From Leucobacter aridicollis (GTDB taxonomy: Bacteria; Actinomycetota; Actinomycetes; Actinomycetales; Microbacteriaceae): 64,000 bases of DNA. Where the stretch lies: NCBI RefSeq assembly GCF_013409595.1, contig NZ_JACCBD010000001.1, positions 248,001-312,000 of the forward strand, read 5' to 3'. Below the pieces are notes generated by a model, which worked only from the letters and a program-made list of their open reading frames with translations, did not search any database and was not told the origin of the DNA. The translations under genes were made by a program, and so were the position numbers. Below are positions 17,576-26,508 of this stretch, piece after piece; within the stretch, counting starts at the first letter, position 1, and the number at the start of each line of letters is the position of its first letter.

Positions 17576-19204
17576 ATGACAATCAACGAAGATTCAACCG
17601 GGCGCATTGAGCTCGTATCGACCCAAAACATTGAGACGAGCCGCCTTTACAACGATGACCTTGCGCCCGTCCCGTTGGCAGGCCGCACCTGGCACACCTA
17701 TAACTATGCTGCGCTGTGGATGAGTATCGCCCACGGCATCCCGACCTATTACCTTGCATCCGGGCTCATTGACATGGGAATGAGTTGGGTGCAGGCCGTT
17801 GGCACTATCGGGCTTGGCAACCTGATCGTGATGATCCCCCTACTTCTTAACAGCCATGCTGGTGCGAAGTACGGGATTCCGTTTCCCATCATCGCGCGGG
17901 CCGCATTTGGAATTCGCGGAGCCAACGTCCCTGCGATCATTCGGGCTCTGTCTGCCTGCGGATGGTTCGGGATCCAGACCTGGGTCGGTGGACAAGCCAT
18001 CTTTACCTTGAGCTCGGTATTCTTTGGCAGTTGGTGGTCAGAGGCCACGCCGATCGGAGGCCACCCCTGGACGATGTGGGTGTCGTTCGGCATCTTTTGG
18101 CTCATTCAGATGGGCCTCGTTCTTCGAGGTATTGAGTCGATTCGAACACTTGAGAACTGGGCCGCGCCGCTCATCCTTGTAGTCGCGTTCATCCTGATGA
18201 TCTGGGTGATGAACCTCGCGGGAGATCTCGGAACCGTGCTGACCCCACACTCCACACTCGGCTGGGGGCCGGAGTTCTGGAAGATTTTCCCCGGCGCGCT
18301 TATGGGCATGATCGCCTTCTACGCCACGATGTCAGTGAACATCTCGGACTTCACTCGTTTTGCACGCTCGCAGAAGGCACATATTGTTGGCCAGTCTGTT
18401 GGACTTACTCCCACTGTCGTCGTCTTCACAACCATTGGCGCTCTGACCACGGCTGCGACGGTTGAGGTCTGGGGTCGTCCAATTTGGGACCCTGTTGAGC
18501 TCGTCGGGATGATTCCGAACGCGATCGTTGTCTTCTTTAGCCTGCTGTGTGTCATCGTTGCGACGGTCGCCGTCAACGTGGCTGCGAACACGGTCGGCCC
18601 GGCGTACGATTTCTCGAATGCATTTCCGCGCTTCGTCAGTTTCAAGATGGGCGGACTCATCACTGGTGTGATCGCGATTCTCATGCAGCCCTGGAATCTT
18701 ATGGCGAGCTCCAACCTCTACATTTTTGTGTGGCTCGGCCTTACGGGTGCGTTCCTCGGGTCTGTCGGCGGGATTCTTGTAACTGAGTATTGGATCAACC
18801 GTAAGCGTTACCTCAATGTCGAAGAGCTCTACCAGTACGGGGGGCGATATACCTACACCCGCGGCTTCAACTGGCGCGCCCTCACCGCTATGGCCGTTGC
18901 GCTCGTCTTATCGATAGGCGGTGCGTACTCCGACCCGGCGACCGGCGGACCTTTCCCGGAAGACGGACTGATTCCCGCACTCAAGCCATTGTTCGACCTC
19001 AACTGGGCAGTCGCTTTCCTTGCCGGACTGCTCGTGCACCTGTTGCTCTCAAAGGCATTCCCGCCCGCTTCGTTCGCGCTCGATGAGGCTGATCGAGCAA
19101 CGGGACAGCCTGGTACGGGAGCAATCCAGGTGCCGGGGATGCAGGAACCGGCTGCCAGGTACAGCGCCACCAGCAGCACCAAGTCTGCAGAAACCGAAGT
19201 CTGA
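17576..19204 (+). CDS. NCS1-family nucleobase/hydantoin:cation symporter
   Basis: 542 residues with about twelve hydrophobic segments. The family N-terminus (NDDLAPVPLAGRTWHTYNYAALW) and the first-helix segments with GNLIVMIPLLLNSHAGAKYGIPFPIIARAAFGIRGAN are characteristic of Mhp1/PucI/CodB-like carriers. The start at 17576 is preceded by AGAGG. Known members import hydantoins, allantoin, uracil, cytosine or thiamine, which fits the hydantoinase-type enzyme upstream. A 108-base spacer separates it from the amidohydrolase, without a recognisable promoter. Confidence 0.92.
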   Translation: MTINEDSTGRIELVSTQNIETSRLYNDDLAPVPLAGRTWHTYNYAALWMSIAHGIPTYYLASGLIDMGMSWVQAVGTIGLGNLIVMIPLLLNSHAGAKYGIPFPIIARAAFGIRGANVPAIIRALSACGWFGIQTWVGGQAIFTLSSVFFGSWWSEATPIGGHPWTMWVSFGIFWLIQMGLVLRGIESIRTLENWAAPLILVVAFILMIWVMNLAGDLGTVLTPHSTLGWGPEFWKIFPGALMGMIAFYATMSVNISDFTRFARSQKAHIVGQSVGLTPTVVVFTTIGALTTAATVEVWGRPIWDPVELVGMIPNAIVVFFSLLCVIVATVAVNVAANTVGPAYDFSNAFPRFVSFKMGGLITGVIAILMQPWNLMASSNLYIFVWLGLTGAFLGSVGGILVTEYWINRKRYLNVEELYQYGGRYTYTRGFNWRALTAMAVALVLSIGGAYSDPATGGPFPEDGLIPALKPLFDLNWAVAFLAGLLVHLLLSKAFPPASFALDEADRATGQPGTGAIQVPGMQEPAARYSATSSTKSAETEV

Positions 19205-19246
19205 CACAGGCCTCCGATCTACGACATCACACAAAGGACAGCAGCA

Positions 19247-20356
19247 ATGAAAACACCAGCAGCGGCCGTGCTCAACGCAGGCGAGGATTGGACGGTTGCC
19301 GAGATCAATCTCGCAGAACCGCAGGCGGGGGAGGTGCTCGTCGAGTTTACTCATGCGGGTCTGTGCTTTTCAGACGAGCATCTCAGGCACGGCGGGCTCG
19401 GCGAGCTCCCTGCCGTCGGCGGACACGAGGGGGCGGGAATCGTGCGTGCACTCGGTCCGGGAGTCACGAGTCTGGCTGTCGGAGATCACGTTGCGGCCGC
19501 GTTTGTGCCCACCTGTGGTCAATGCGATTGGTGCGTCACCGGCCATTCGAACCTCTGTACACAATCCGCAAATGCCCCCGGCGCGGCAGACCGGAGTCTG
19601 TACCGCTTCTCAACAGGCGGTGTAGCGATTGCAGCCAACTGTGGGCTCGGTACGTTTGCACAGTTCTCTGTCGTATCAGAACGCTCACTTATTGCAGTCG
19701 ATCCCTCGATCCCGCTATCCGTCGTCGCGGTTGCGAGCTGCGGGGTGCTGACTGGATGGGGCGCCGCAGTGCATGCCGCAGAGGTCTCTGTTGGCGACGT
19801 CGTAGTCGTTCTCGGCGGCGGCGGCGTTGGAGTGAACGCCGTGCAGGGAGCCCGTCTGTCTGGTGCGCGAGAAGTCATCATGGTGGATACGAACCCGGCG
19901 AAGCTCGAAACTGCCACGCTTTTTGGCGCGAGTCGGACCTTCCAGTCGATGGATGACGCGGCTGAGTACGTTCGCGAGATCAACGGTGTCGTTGGTGGCG
20001 CGGACGCCGTAATTGTCTGTACCGGCAACACGATCGAAGCAATCGTGACGGCGGCCTATGGAGCGCTCGGAACCCGGGGGCGACTCGTCCTCGCCGGTAT
20101 GTCGCAGGACGTTATGGAGAAGAATGTGCAACTGCCAGGCACACAGATCATCTTCAGAGAGCAGACGATTCGCGGAACGATCTATGGCTCGTGCAACCCG
20201 CGGCGAGACGTGCCGTTGCTGCTTGATCTCTATAAGCGGGGGCTTTTGAAGCTTGATGAGCTTGTTTCGCGGGAGTACTCGCTGTCGGATATCAATGAGG
20301 GTTTCGAGGATCTCCGAAAGGGCCGGAACCTGAGGGGAGTGGTCGCACATGGCTAG
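19247..20356 (+). CDS. Zinc MDR alcohol dehydrogenase, NDMA-dependent type
   Basis: 369 residues, medium-chain dehydrogenase fold. Catalytic zinc ligands Cys40 and GHE at 59-61 are present, as is the structural-zinc set Cys90, Cys93, Cys96, Cys104. The coenzyme motif is VVVLGGGGVGVNAVQGARLSGA. The N-terminus (MKTPAAAV, GEDWTVAEI) and the GLCFSDEH and C-terminal RREYSL-like regions resemble NDMA-dependent nicotinoprotein alcohol dehydrogenases, a group with bound NAD often tied to mycofactocin. It may interconvert a semialdehyde and hydroxyacid, or oxidise a hydroxymethyl side chain. The subfamily call is my recognition, not a search result. Confidence 0.82.
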   Translation: MKTPAAAVLNAGEDWTVAEINLAEPQAGEVLVEFTHAGLCFSDEHLRHGGLGELPAVGGHEGAGIVRALGPGVTSLAVGDHVAAAFVPTCGQCDWCVTGHSNLCTQSANAPGAADRSLYRFSTGGVAIAANCGLGTFAQFSVVSERSLIAVDPSIPLSVVAVASCGVLTGWGAAVHAAEVSVGDVVVVLGGGGVGVNAVQGARLSGAREVIMVDTNPAKLETATLFGASRTFQSMDDAAEYVREINGVVGGADAVIVCTGNTIEAIVTAAYGALGTRGRLVLAGMSQDVMEKNVQLPGTQIIFREQTIRGTIYGSCNPRRDVPLLLDLYKRGLLKLDELVSREYSLSDINEGFEDLRKGRNLRGVVAHG

Positions 20357-21638
20357 TGCAACGTTGTCGGCCGCCGCGGTGGACGAGGCTCGTACTGGGC
20401 CCCACGAGGCGGCGCTCCGCACCCTGCGACAGGCTACTGAACACCTAGGACTGAGTGATGTGGTGCGGCAAGCGTATGCCCATTGCAAACGAGAGGTCGC
20501 CGTGTCGTTCCCGGTGCGCATGGATGATGGCAGCAGCCGCATCGTTACGGGCTACCGAGTGCATCACAATACTGCGCTTGGCCCGGCAAAGGGCGGCATT
20601 AGGTTCTCCCAGAACGTCGACATTGATGAGGTCCGGGCGCTCTCCATGTGGATGACCTGGAAGTGCGCGTTGCTCGGAATTCCCTACGGCGGAGCAAAGG
20701 GCGGGTTAGCGATTAACCCCCGCGATTTCAGCAAAGCAGAGCTGGAGCGTGTGACACGTCGTTATACACGCGAGCTTGCAGATGTCTTTGGGCCGGACAA
20801 AGACATCCCCGCGCCCGACATCGGCACAGATCAACAGGTCATGGCTTGGATTCTTGACGAGTATTCGGTGGTCGCGGGGCACCTTGCTCACGGTGTTGTC
20901 ACTGGGAAGCCGCTCGAGCTAGGCGGATCGCTAGGCCGGGCACTCGCTACCTCGCGTGGCGTGACTGAGATCGCCTTAGCCGCGGTCCGCGAGGAACTCG
21001 GTGAGCCGGTTGGTGCGACCGCGATCGTGCAGGGTTTTGGCAAGGTCGGAGAGGGAGTTGCGCAGCTCCTGCACGAGGCAGGAGTGCGGGTCGTTGCGGT
21101 CAGTGATGAGTTTGCAGCTCTGAGCAATGTGGACGGCCTCGACATTCCCGCACTGCAGCTTCACGTTGGAGAGCATGGTCGCCTCGAGGGCTTCGCTGGT
21201 GCGACAGCCCGAGAGCGGGACTCGGTCTTGTTTGATGAGGCAGACCTGCTCGTTCCCGCTGCGGTCGAAGGCGTGTTGCACGAGGGCAACGCTCATCTTG
21301 TTCGGGCACGCATCGTTGTGGAAGGCGCGAATGGGCCAACCACGCCAGAGGGAGACCGAGTTCTCGGCGAACGAGGGATTATCGTTGTCCCCGATATCCT
21401 CGCCAATGCAGGCGGTGTTGTGGTGTCGTACTTCGAATGGGCACAGGCCAACCAGGGATACCGTTGGAGTGAGCAGGTTGTTGAGGAGCGTCTGCAGCAG
21501 CGAATGCTTTCTGCCTGGAATCGGGTGAAAGCATTCGCCGACAACGAGGATCTAGATCTCCGCGCGGCTGCGACAGTGCTTGCTGTCTCTGAAGTGCACC
21601 GAGCCCAACAGCTGCGCGAAGAACTTGTCGCCGGCTAG
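20349..21638 (+). CDS. Glu/Leu/Phe/Val dehydrogenase
   Basis: 429 residues. The glutamate-dehydrogenase motifs are visible: GGIRFSQNVDIDEVRALSMWMTWK, the catalytic-lysine region IPYGGAKGG, PAPDIGTDQQVMAWI, and the nucleotide-binding VQGFGKVGEGVAQLL. It overlaps the alcohol dehydrogenase by eight bases. Within this operon it may assimilate ammonia released by the amidohydrolases or regenerate 2-oxoglutarate for the aminotransferase. Length and motifs fit hexameric glutamate dehydrogenase, but leucine or valine dehydrogenase activity is not excluded. Confidence 0.9.
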   Translation: MASATLSAAAVDEARTGPHEAALRTLRQATEHLGLSDVVRQAYAHCKREVAVSFPVRMDDGSSRIVTGYRVHHNTALGPAKGGIRFSQNVDIDEVRALSMWMTWKCALLGIPYGGAKGGLAINPRDFSKAELERVTRRYTRELADVFGPDKDIPAPDIGTDQQVMAWILDEYSVVAGHLAHGVVTGKPLELGGSLGRALATSRGVTEIALAAVREELGEPVGATAIVQGFGKVGEGVAQLLHEAGVRVVAVSDEFAALSNVDGLDIPALQLHVGEHGRLEGFAGATARERDSVLFDEADLLVPAAVEGVLHEGNAHLVRARIVVEGANGPTTPEGDRVLGERGIIVVPDILANAGGVVVSYFEWAQANQGYRWSEQVVEERLQQRMLSAWNRVKAFADNEDLDLRAAATVLAVSEVHRAQQLREELVAG

Positions 21639-21696
21639 CAACTGACAGATTTGGGTGGCAGCAGAGACCGTTCGCCACCAGAACACGGAGAAAACA

Positions 21697-23145
21697 ATGG
21701 AACGGAATGAACTCTATGTTGGAGGGTCGTGGGTCACGCCAAGCACTTCCAGCCGCGGGGAGAACGTCGACTCGAATACCGAGGAACACCTAGGGAGCTA
21801 CGCTCTGGCGGGCCCAGAAGAGGTCGATCGTGCGGTGGCAGCGGCGCGCGCGACGCTCAACGATCGCAATGGATGGGCGGGGTATTCGCCCCAGCAGCGA
21901 GCCGCCGTAATGCGTCGGTTCGCCGACGCGATTGAACGACAACGGGACGCGATTGGCGGTCTCATCTCGCGAGAGGTCGGAACTCCATTCGAGCGTTCGC
22001 GGTTCAGCAATGCCGACACTGCTTCGTCGCTTCTGCGGTTCTACGCCGACATCATCGCGTCAACTGAGCTGGAGGATCTGCGGCCGGCCGGCCGAGGACA
22101 TTCGCTTGTGCGCCGCGAGGCCATCGGTGTCGTCGGGATGATCGCGCCCTGGAACTTTCCGCTCAGCACGTTGTTCTTCAAGCTTGCTCCTGCGCTCGCC
22201 GCTGGATGCACCGCCGTGATCAAGCCAGCATCGCTCACCGCACTGAACTCGTTTCTGATTGCTGATGCGGCGGCCGAAGCGGGCATTCCGGCAGGCGTGA
22301 TCAACATCCTGCCGTGTGACCGTGCGACGGGTGACCACCTCATCGGACATCCCGGGATCGACAAGATCGCGTTCACTGGCTCGACGCCCGTCGGTCGCAA
22401 GATTGGGCGTATGTGTGGCGAGAACCTGAAGCCAGTCACGCTCGAACTTGGTGGAAAATCGGCAGCGCTGCTGCTTGAGGACGCTTCCGTCGATACGCTC
22501 ATTTCCGAGTTGCACGACTTGAGCTTCTCGAACAACGGACAGGCCTGCACGAACAACTCACGCCTTATCGTGCCCGATGTGCTGTACGACGATGTCGTCG
22601 ATGCTGTCGCGGCCGAGGTGAACCGATGGAAAGTAGGGAACTCGTTTGACCCGGAGACAGTCATTGGGCCGGTCGTGAGCGCAGGGCACCGCGAATCCAT
22701 TGAACGCTACTACCGGATCGCGCGCGAGGAAGGCGGCCGGGCTGTTGCGGGCGGGAACGCAGTGACCGGCAGAGGGTTCTTCGTCGAGCCGACCGTGTTC
22801 GCAGATGTAACACCCGACATGACGATCTTCCGCGAAGAGGTGTTCGGCCCGGCTGTATCGATCACGCGCTACAGCGGGGACCTCGAGGAGGGAATCGATC
22901 TCGCCAACGACTCGGAGTACGGGCTGTCGGGCGCCGTCTACACCGCCGACGAGACCCTAGGCATCGAAACCGCGCGGCGCATTGAGACTGGGACCGTTGC
23001 GTACAACATGTCGAACTTCGACATTGGTGCACCGTTCGGGGGTAGGAAGAACTCAGGGGTGGGCTTCGAGCTCGGTGCGGAAGCAATCATCCCGTACCTG
23101 CACTACAAGACGATCTTCACGCCGCAGGTTCCCGCGGGGTTCTGA
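21697..23145 (+). CDS. NAD(P)-dependent aldehyde dehydrogenase
   Basis: 482 residues. The start at 21697 has GGAG upstream. The class motifs are present: APWNFPLS, IKPASLT, FTGSTPVGR, the general base Glu250 in LELGGKS, and the catalytic Cys284 in NNGQACTN; EEVFGPAVSITRY and the C-terminal PFGGRKNSGVGFELG follow. It would oxidise the semialdehyde made by the aminotransferase or the alcohol dehydrogenase. It has no obvious CoA-acylating (methylmalonate-semialdehyde type) features, so a free acid product is more likely. Confidence 0.9.
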   Translation: MERNELYVGGSWVTPSTSSRGENVDSNTEEHLGSYALAGPEEVDRAVAAARATLNDRNGWAGYSPQQRAAVMRRFADAIERQRDAIGGLISREVGTPFERSRFSNADTASSLLRFYADIIASTELEDLRPAGRGHSLVRREAIGVVGMIAPWNFPLSTLFFKLAPALAAGCTAVIKPASLTALNSFLIADAAAEAGIPAGVINILPCDRATGDHLIGHPGIDKIAFTGSTPVGRKIGRMCGENLKPVTLELGGKSAALLLEDASVDTLISELHDLSFSNNGQACTNNSRLIVPDVLYDDVVDAVAAEVNRWKVGNSFDPETVIGPVVSAGHRESIERYYRIAREEGGRAVAGGNAVTGRGFFVEPTVFADVTPDMTIFREEVFGPAVSITRYSGDLEEGIDLANDSEYGLSGAVYTADETLGIETARRIETGTVAYNMSNFDIGAPFGGRKNSGVGFELGAEAIIPYLHYKTIFTPQVPAGF

Positions 23146-23152
23146 TCGCCCG

Positions 23153-23184
23153 CGCGGGGAGCCGGAACCCCCAGGCTCCCCGCG
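23153..23184 (+). other. Strong stem-loop between aldehyde dehydrogenase and cofE
   Basis: CGCGGGGAGCC at 23153-23163 pairs perfectly with GGCTCCCCGCG at 23174-23184 around a ten-base loop. It starts eight bases after the aldehyde dehydrogenase stop and is not followed by a T-run. It may be a partial terminator, attenuator or mRNA-stabilising element that lowers cofE-cofC expression relative to the catabolic genes. Confidence 0.65.
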
Positions 23185-23221
23185 ATCTCCACAACTCACG
23201 TATCGCAAAGGAGCGAGGCGC

Positions 23222-24022
23222 ATGCAACGAACACCTGGGTTAGAGATTATTCCGCTTATTGGTCTGCCCGAATTCACGCCGGACCACTCACTCGCGACGG
23301 AGATTGTTCGTTCTCTCGTTGGAATTGCGGTTGATGACGGTGACGTGCTTGCTGTCACAAGCAAGGTTGTTTCAAAGGTTGAGGGCTGTTTCGTCCCTGC
23401 CTCGGAACGCGCCGAACTCATCGAACGAGACACGGTCCGCGTTGTTGCGCGTATGCGCGGTCCCAACGCGTCTGCAATCGTCGAAAACCGTCTCGGGGTG
23501 GTTGCCGCAGCCGCGGGCGTGGACGCGAGCAATGTCGCTGGAGACTGGGTGCTCGCGCTCCCCGAGGATCCTGATGCGTCTGCTCGAAGGCTCGCGAACG
23601 AACTTCGAGACGCACTCGGCATTGATCTTGGGATCGTGATCACGGACACTGTCGGTCGGCCGTGGCGCTACGGGCAAACTGACATTGCGATCGGAAGTGC
23701 GAATGTTGCCCTCTACGCAGATGAGCGGGGAGGCAAGGACACCGCAGGGAAACCGCTTACGGTCACACAACGCTGCGTCGCTGATGAGATCGCAGCTGCT
23801 TCAGACCTCGTGAAAGGAAAGACAGCCGGAATCCCCGTAGCCCTCGTGCGGGGGTTGGGCGAGTATGTTGTTCCTGGGACTGATCAGCGCGCCCGGCACA
23901 TCAACCGAGACCTCGAGTTGGATCTTTTCTCCCTCGGAACGCAAGAGGCTTTCGAAGAAGGGTACCGGTCCGCACTCGCCGCAGTTGCGGCGGGCAAGGT
24001 GCTGGACCCTCGGGCGGAGTAG
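23222..24022 (+). CDS. cofE: Coenzyme F420-0:L-glutamate ligase, stand-alone CofE
   Basis: 266 residues. IIPLIGLPEFTPDHSL, the DVLAVTSKVVSKVEG segment, VITDTVGRPWRYGQTDIAIG and VRGLGEYVVPGTD are typical of CofE. It adds glutamate residues to F420-0 with GTP. The ATG at 23222 follows AAAGGAG at good spacing. Most actinobacteria carry FbiB, a CofE domain fused to a nitroreductase-like FMN domain that reduces dehydro-F420-0; here only the ligase domain is present and the reading frame stops where CofE ends. Either that reduction is done elsewhere or the cofactor is made from phospholactate. cofC follows after four bases. Confidence 0.92.
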   Translation: MQRTPGLEIIPLIGLPEFTPDHSLATEIVRSLVGIAVDDGDVLAVTSKVVSKVEGCFVPASERAELIERDTVRVVARMRGPNASAIVENRLGVVAAAAGVDASNVAGDWVLALPEDPDASARRLANELRDALGIDLGIVITDTVGRPWRYGQTDIAIGSANVALYADERGGKDTAGKPLTVTQRCVADEIAAASDLVKGKTAGIPVALVRGLGEYVVPGTDQRARHINRDLELDLFSLGTQEAFEEGYRSALAAVAAGKVLDPRAE

Positions 24023-24026
24023 GCCG

Positions 24027-24659
24027 ATGGACGCTGCGACTGGGTGGACCGCTATCGTTCCTGTTCGCGGGTTTGGCACTGCGAAATCACGGTTGCGACC
24101 CGACCTGCCCGCTTCAACTGTGTCGGATATTGCGCGGCGTCTTGCCCAGGGATGCGTGAGAACCCTGAAACGTGCGGCGCAAGTCGACGAGGTTATCGTC
24201 GTGTCTGACGTTGCAGTTCAGGAGCACTTTCCAGATGCTCAAGTGACCTTCCTTGTGCAGCAGGTTGGGGGCGGGCTCAACGGGGCCGTCCGCGAGGGGC
24301 TCGCGCTAGCTGCCAGGCGCAGTCCCCACGCCCCACGTCTGGTGATCCATGCTGACCTTCCCGGGATCAACCCTCAGGCCGTGGACTCGCTCCTTGCCGA
24401 CCTGCCAACCGGGGGCAAAGACGTTTACATTCCGGATCGTGCCGGAACAGGAACGACTGCTCTTACTTTGCGTGCAGGCAGCCGACGCCCGGTTGGGTTT
24501 GGGGTGGGTTCTGCCGCGCGCCACCTGGCCCTCGGGTACGCACCGGTCAGGCTGCCGGCCGACAGCGTGCTGCGCAATGACCTCGACACACTCGAGAACT
24601 TGCGGGCACTTCGGTGGGGGTCAACCATCGACCTTTTCTCCGAGAACCCCGCGGCCTGA
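24027..24659 (+). CDS. cofC: 2-phospho-L-lactate (PEP) guanylyltransferase CofC/FbiD
   Basis: 210 residues. The nucleotidyltransferase start WTAIVPVRGFGTAKSRL, the VIHADLPGI metal motif, and DRAGTGTTALTLR are typical of CofC/FbiD. It activates phospholactate or phosphoenolpyruvate with GTP for transfer to FO by CofD. It starts four bases after cofE and ends the 13-kb divergent run, 130 bases before the next transcription unit. Confidence 0.9.
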   Translation: MDAATGWTAIVPVRGFGTAKSRLRPDLPASTVSDIARRLAQGCVRTLKRAAQVDEVIVVSDVAVQEHFPDAQVTFLVQQVGGGLNGAVREGLALAARRSPHAPRLVIHADLPGINPQAVDSLLADLPTGGKDVYIPDRAGTGTTALTLRAGSRRPVGFGVGSAARHLALGYAPVRLPADSVLRNDLDTLENLRALRWGSTIDLFSENPAA

Positions 24660-24756
24660 GCGCAAGAATCGAACCCCGTTCGGCGCACAAAGCTGTGTGA
24701 TCGAAATGTGATGAGATTCGTAGCTGCGGATTCCGGAGCCGTCGGCTACCATAAAT

Positions 24757-24771
24757 AGAACCAATGGTTCA
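24757..24771. promoter_or_regulatory. Island palindrome before the ThiXYZ-like transporter
   Basis: AGAACC-AAT-GGTTCA keeps the GAACC-N3-GGTTC dyad and matches the perfect site at 13 of 15 positions. It lies 18 bases before the permease start (24789), directly after a TACCAT/CATAAA -10-like sequence, so it would overlap the transcription start. It indicates that the transporter unit has its own promoter under the same regulator. Confidence 0.65.
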
Positions 24772-24788
24772 CTTTTGAAAGGGATGCA

Positions 24789-25727
24789 ATGGCGCAGACC
24801 ACATTGGCTCGGCCTTTAGCCAGTCAAAATAAGGAATTTAGGGAAAAGCCGCGAGGGCCTTCCCGTCAAGGTATTCAAGCGGTCTATCGATTCATAATTA
24901 CCGTTCTCGTTGCGATCCTGTCAGTTGTGCTGCTATGGGAAGGGTATAAGGCTCTTGGAACGCTCACCGGAGACAAGGTTCCGTTCACGCAGATTCCGCT
25001 GCCAATCTCAAGCTCTGACTACGCCATGCCCCATGTCGGAGTCATTCTTGGGGCGCTGGCTGAGCCCACAAGCGGAGGGGGCGGACAGACGCTGTTTGGG
25101 TATCTACTTACCCAGCTCTCTGTCACTCTCCGCGAGGCCGGAATTGGGCTCGTCATAGGCGCGTTTATCGGCTGTGTCCTGGCAGTTGCTCTTCGCGAGG
25201 TCGTAGTTCTGAGTCGCGGGCTGCTTCCGTGGCTCGTAATGTCACAAACCATCCCGCTTGTCGCATTGGCACCGATCATTGTTGTCTGGGCGGGTGCTGC
25301 TGGGCTCCCGAGCTGGGTCGCCGTCACCATCATTGCCGCGTACCTCTCATTCTTTCCCGTTGTGATCAATATGCTTACTGGGCTGAACAGCCCTGACCCT
25401 GTGCAAGTGGAATTGATGCAGAGCGTCTCGGCCTCGCGCTGGCAGATCTTGTGGTGGCTGCGTTTCCCCTCCGCGGTGCCAAGCCTGTTCACTGGTTTGC
25501 GGCTGGCTGCGACCGCGTCGGTGATTGGTGCAATCGTTGGTGAGCTGTCCGCGGGAACGGGGCTGGGGATTGGCCGGGCCATCCTTACAGCCGCGTATTA
25601 CTACAGCAACTCTCCGGAGACACTTTTCGCCGCGGTACTCGTGGCCTCTCTCGGTGGGGTTGTCTTCGTGCAAATCATTACTCTCGTAGAACTCTTCGTA
25701 CTGAGAAAGAGGAACGTCAATGGCTAA
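24789..25727 (+). CDS. ABC importer permease, SsuC/ThiX type
   Basis: 312 residues with about six membrane segments and a hydrophilic N-terminus. The BPD_transp_1 loop is seen in VQVELMQSVSASRWQILWWLRFPSAVPSLFTGLRLAAT. It overlaps the ATPase gene by eight bases. With the second permease (26508-27326) it forms a heterodimeric channel, as in ThiXYZ-like and RutG-independent pyrimidine importers. The binding protein encoded downstream defines the substrate class. Confidence 0.88.
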   Translation: MAQTTLARPLASQNKEFREKPRGPSRQGIQAVYRFIITVLVAILSVVLLWEGYKALGTLTGDKVPFTQIPLPISSSDYAMPHVGVILGALAEPTSGGGGQTLFGYLLTQLSVTLREAGIGLVIGAFIGCVLAVALREVVVLSRGLLPWLVMSQTIPLVALAPIIVVWAGAAGLPSWVAVTIIAAYLSFFPVVINMLTGLNSPDPVQVELMQSVSASRWQILWWLRFPSAVPSLFTGLRLAATASVIGAIVGELSAGTGLGIGRAILTAAYYYSNSPETLFAAVLVASLGGVVFVQIITLVELFVLRKRNVNG

Positions 25728-26508
25728 CGCAATTTCCATCACAAACGCCAGTAAGACCTTTCACGTGTCTGGCCAGGCAATCCCGGCACTCGCAGATATC
25801 AACCTTGATATCGAGGAGGGGGCCTTTGTCTCGCTACTCGGCCCTTCCGGATGCGGTAAGAGCACCCTGTTGCGGCTCATTGGTGACCTGCTTGACCCTG
25901 ACGAGGGAGCGGTTGAAATCTTTGGCAAGAGTGCAAAGACGAGCCGTCGCGACCGTGATTACGGCATGGTCTTTCAGCAGCCGGGACTCATGGACTGGCG
26001 CACCATTCAACAAAACGTAGAGCTCCCGCTGCAAGTTGCAGGCGTGAGTGCGCAAAAGCGCGCGTCAAAGGCTCGTGAGCTGCTCGAGCTCGTGCGGTTG
26101 GACGGATTCGAGAACCACAGGCCACGTCAGCTCTCGGGCGGAATGCAGCAGCGAGCCGCAATCGCCCGTGCTCTTTCTTTCGAGCCCAAGATCTTGTTGA
26201 TGGACGAGCCGCTGGGGGCCCTCGACGAGATGAACCGTGAGTATCTGCAGAGAGAATTGTTGCGAATCTGGCGTGAGACTGGCACGACGATCGTGTTCGT
26301 TACGCACAGCGTTTCTGAGGCCACGTTCCTCTCCACCGAGGTAGTCGTGATGTCCCCACGCCCAGGGCGTATCGCAACGCGCATCCCCATTGACCTGCCG
26401 TACCCGCGGGTCGATGACACTCGTTCGAGCGAGGCGTTTCATGACGCCGAGACTCATGTTCGCGAGGCGCTGCATTCCGTACTCGAACCGACTGTGGCGG
26501 GTGTCTGA
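25720..26508 (+). CDS. ABC importer ATPase, SsuB/TauB/ThiZ type
   Basis: 262 residues. Walker A GPSGCGKST at about 40-48, Q-loop GMVFQQPGLMDWRTI, signature LSGGMQQR, Walker B ILLMDEPLGALDEMNR and the H-loop VFVTHSVSEA are all present. It overlaps both neighbouring permease genes (eight bases and one base). This ATPase class drives import of sulfonates, taurine, nitrate and pyrimidine precursors. Confidence 0.9.
   Translation: MANAISITNASKTFHVSGQAIPALADINLDIEEGAFVSLLGPSGCGKSTLLRLIGDLLDPDEGAVEIFGKSAKTSRRDRDYGMVFQQPGLMDWRTIQQNVELPLQVAGVSAQKRASKARELLELVRLDGFENHRPRQLSGGMQQRAAIARALSFEPKILLMDEPLGALDEMNREYLQRELLRIWRETGTTIVFVTHSVSEATFLSTEVVVMSPRPGRIATRIPIDLPYPRVDDTRSSEAFHDAETHVREALHSVLEPTVAGV

Noticed and set aside
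24668..24681. Another copy of the island palindrome after cofC (GAAC-N-GTTC)
   Set aside because: Only four-base half-sites match and the spacing differs from the five accepted sites.
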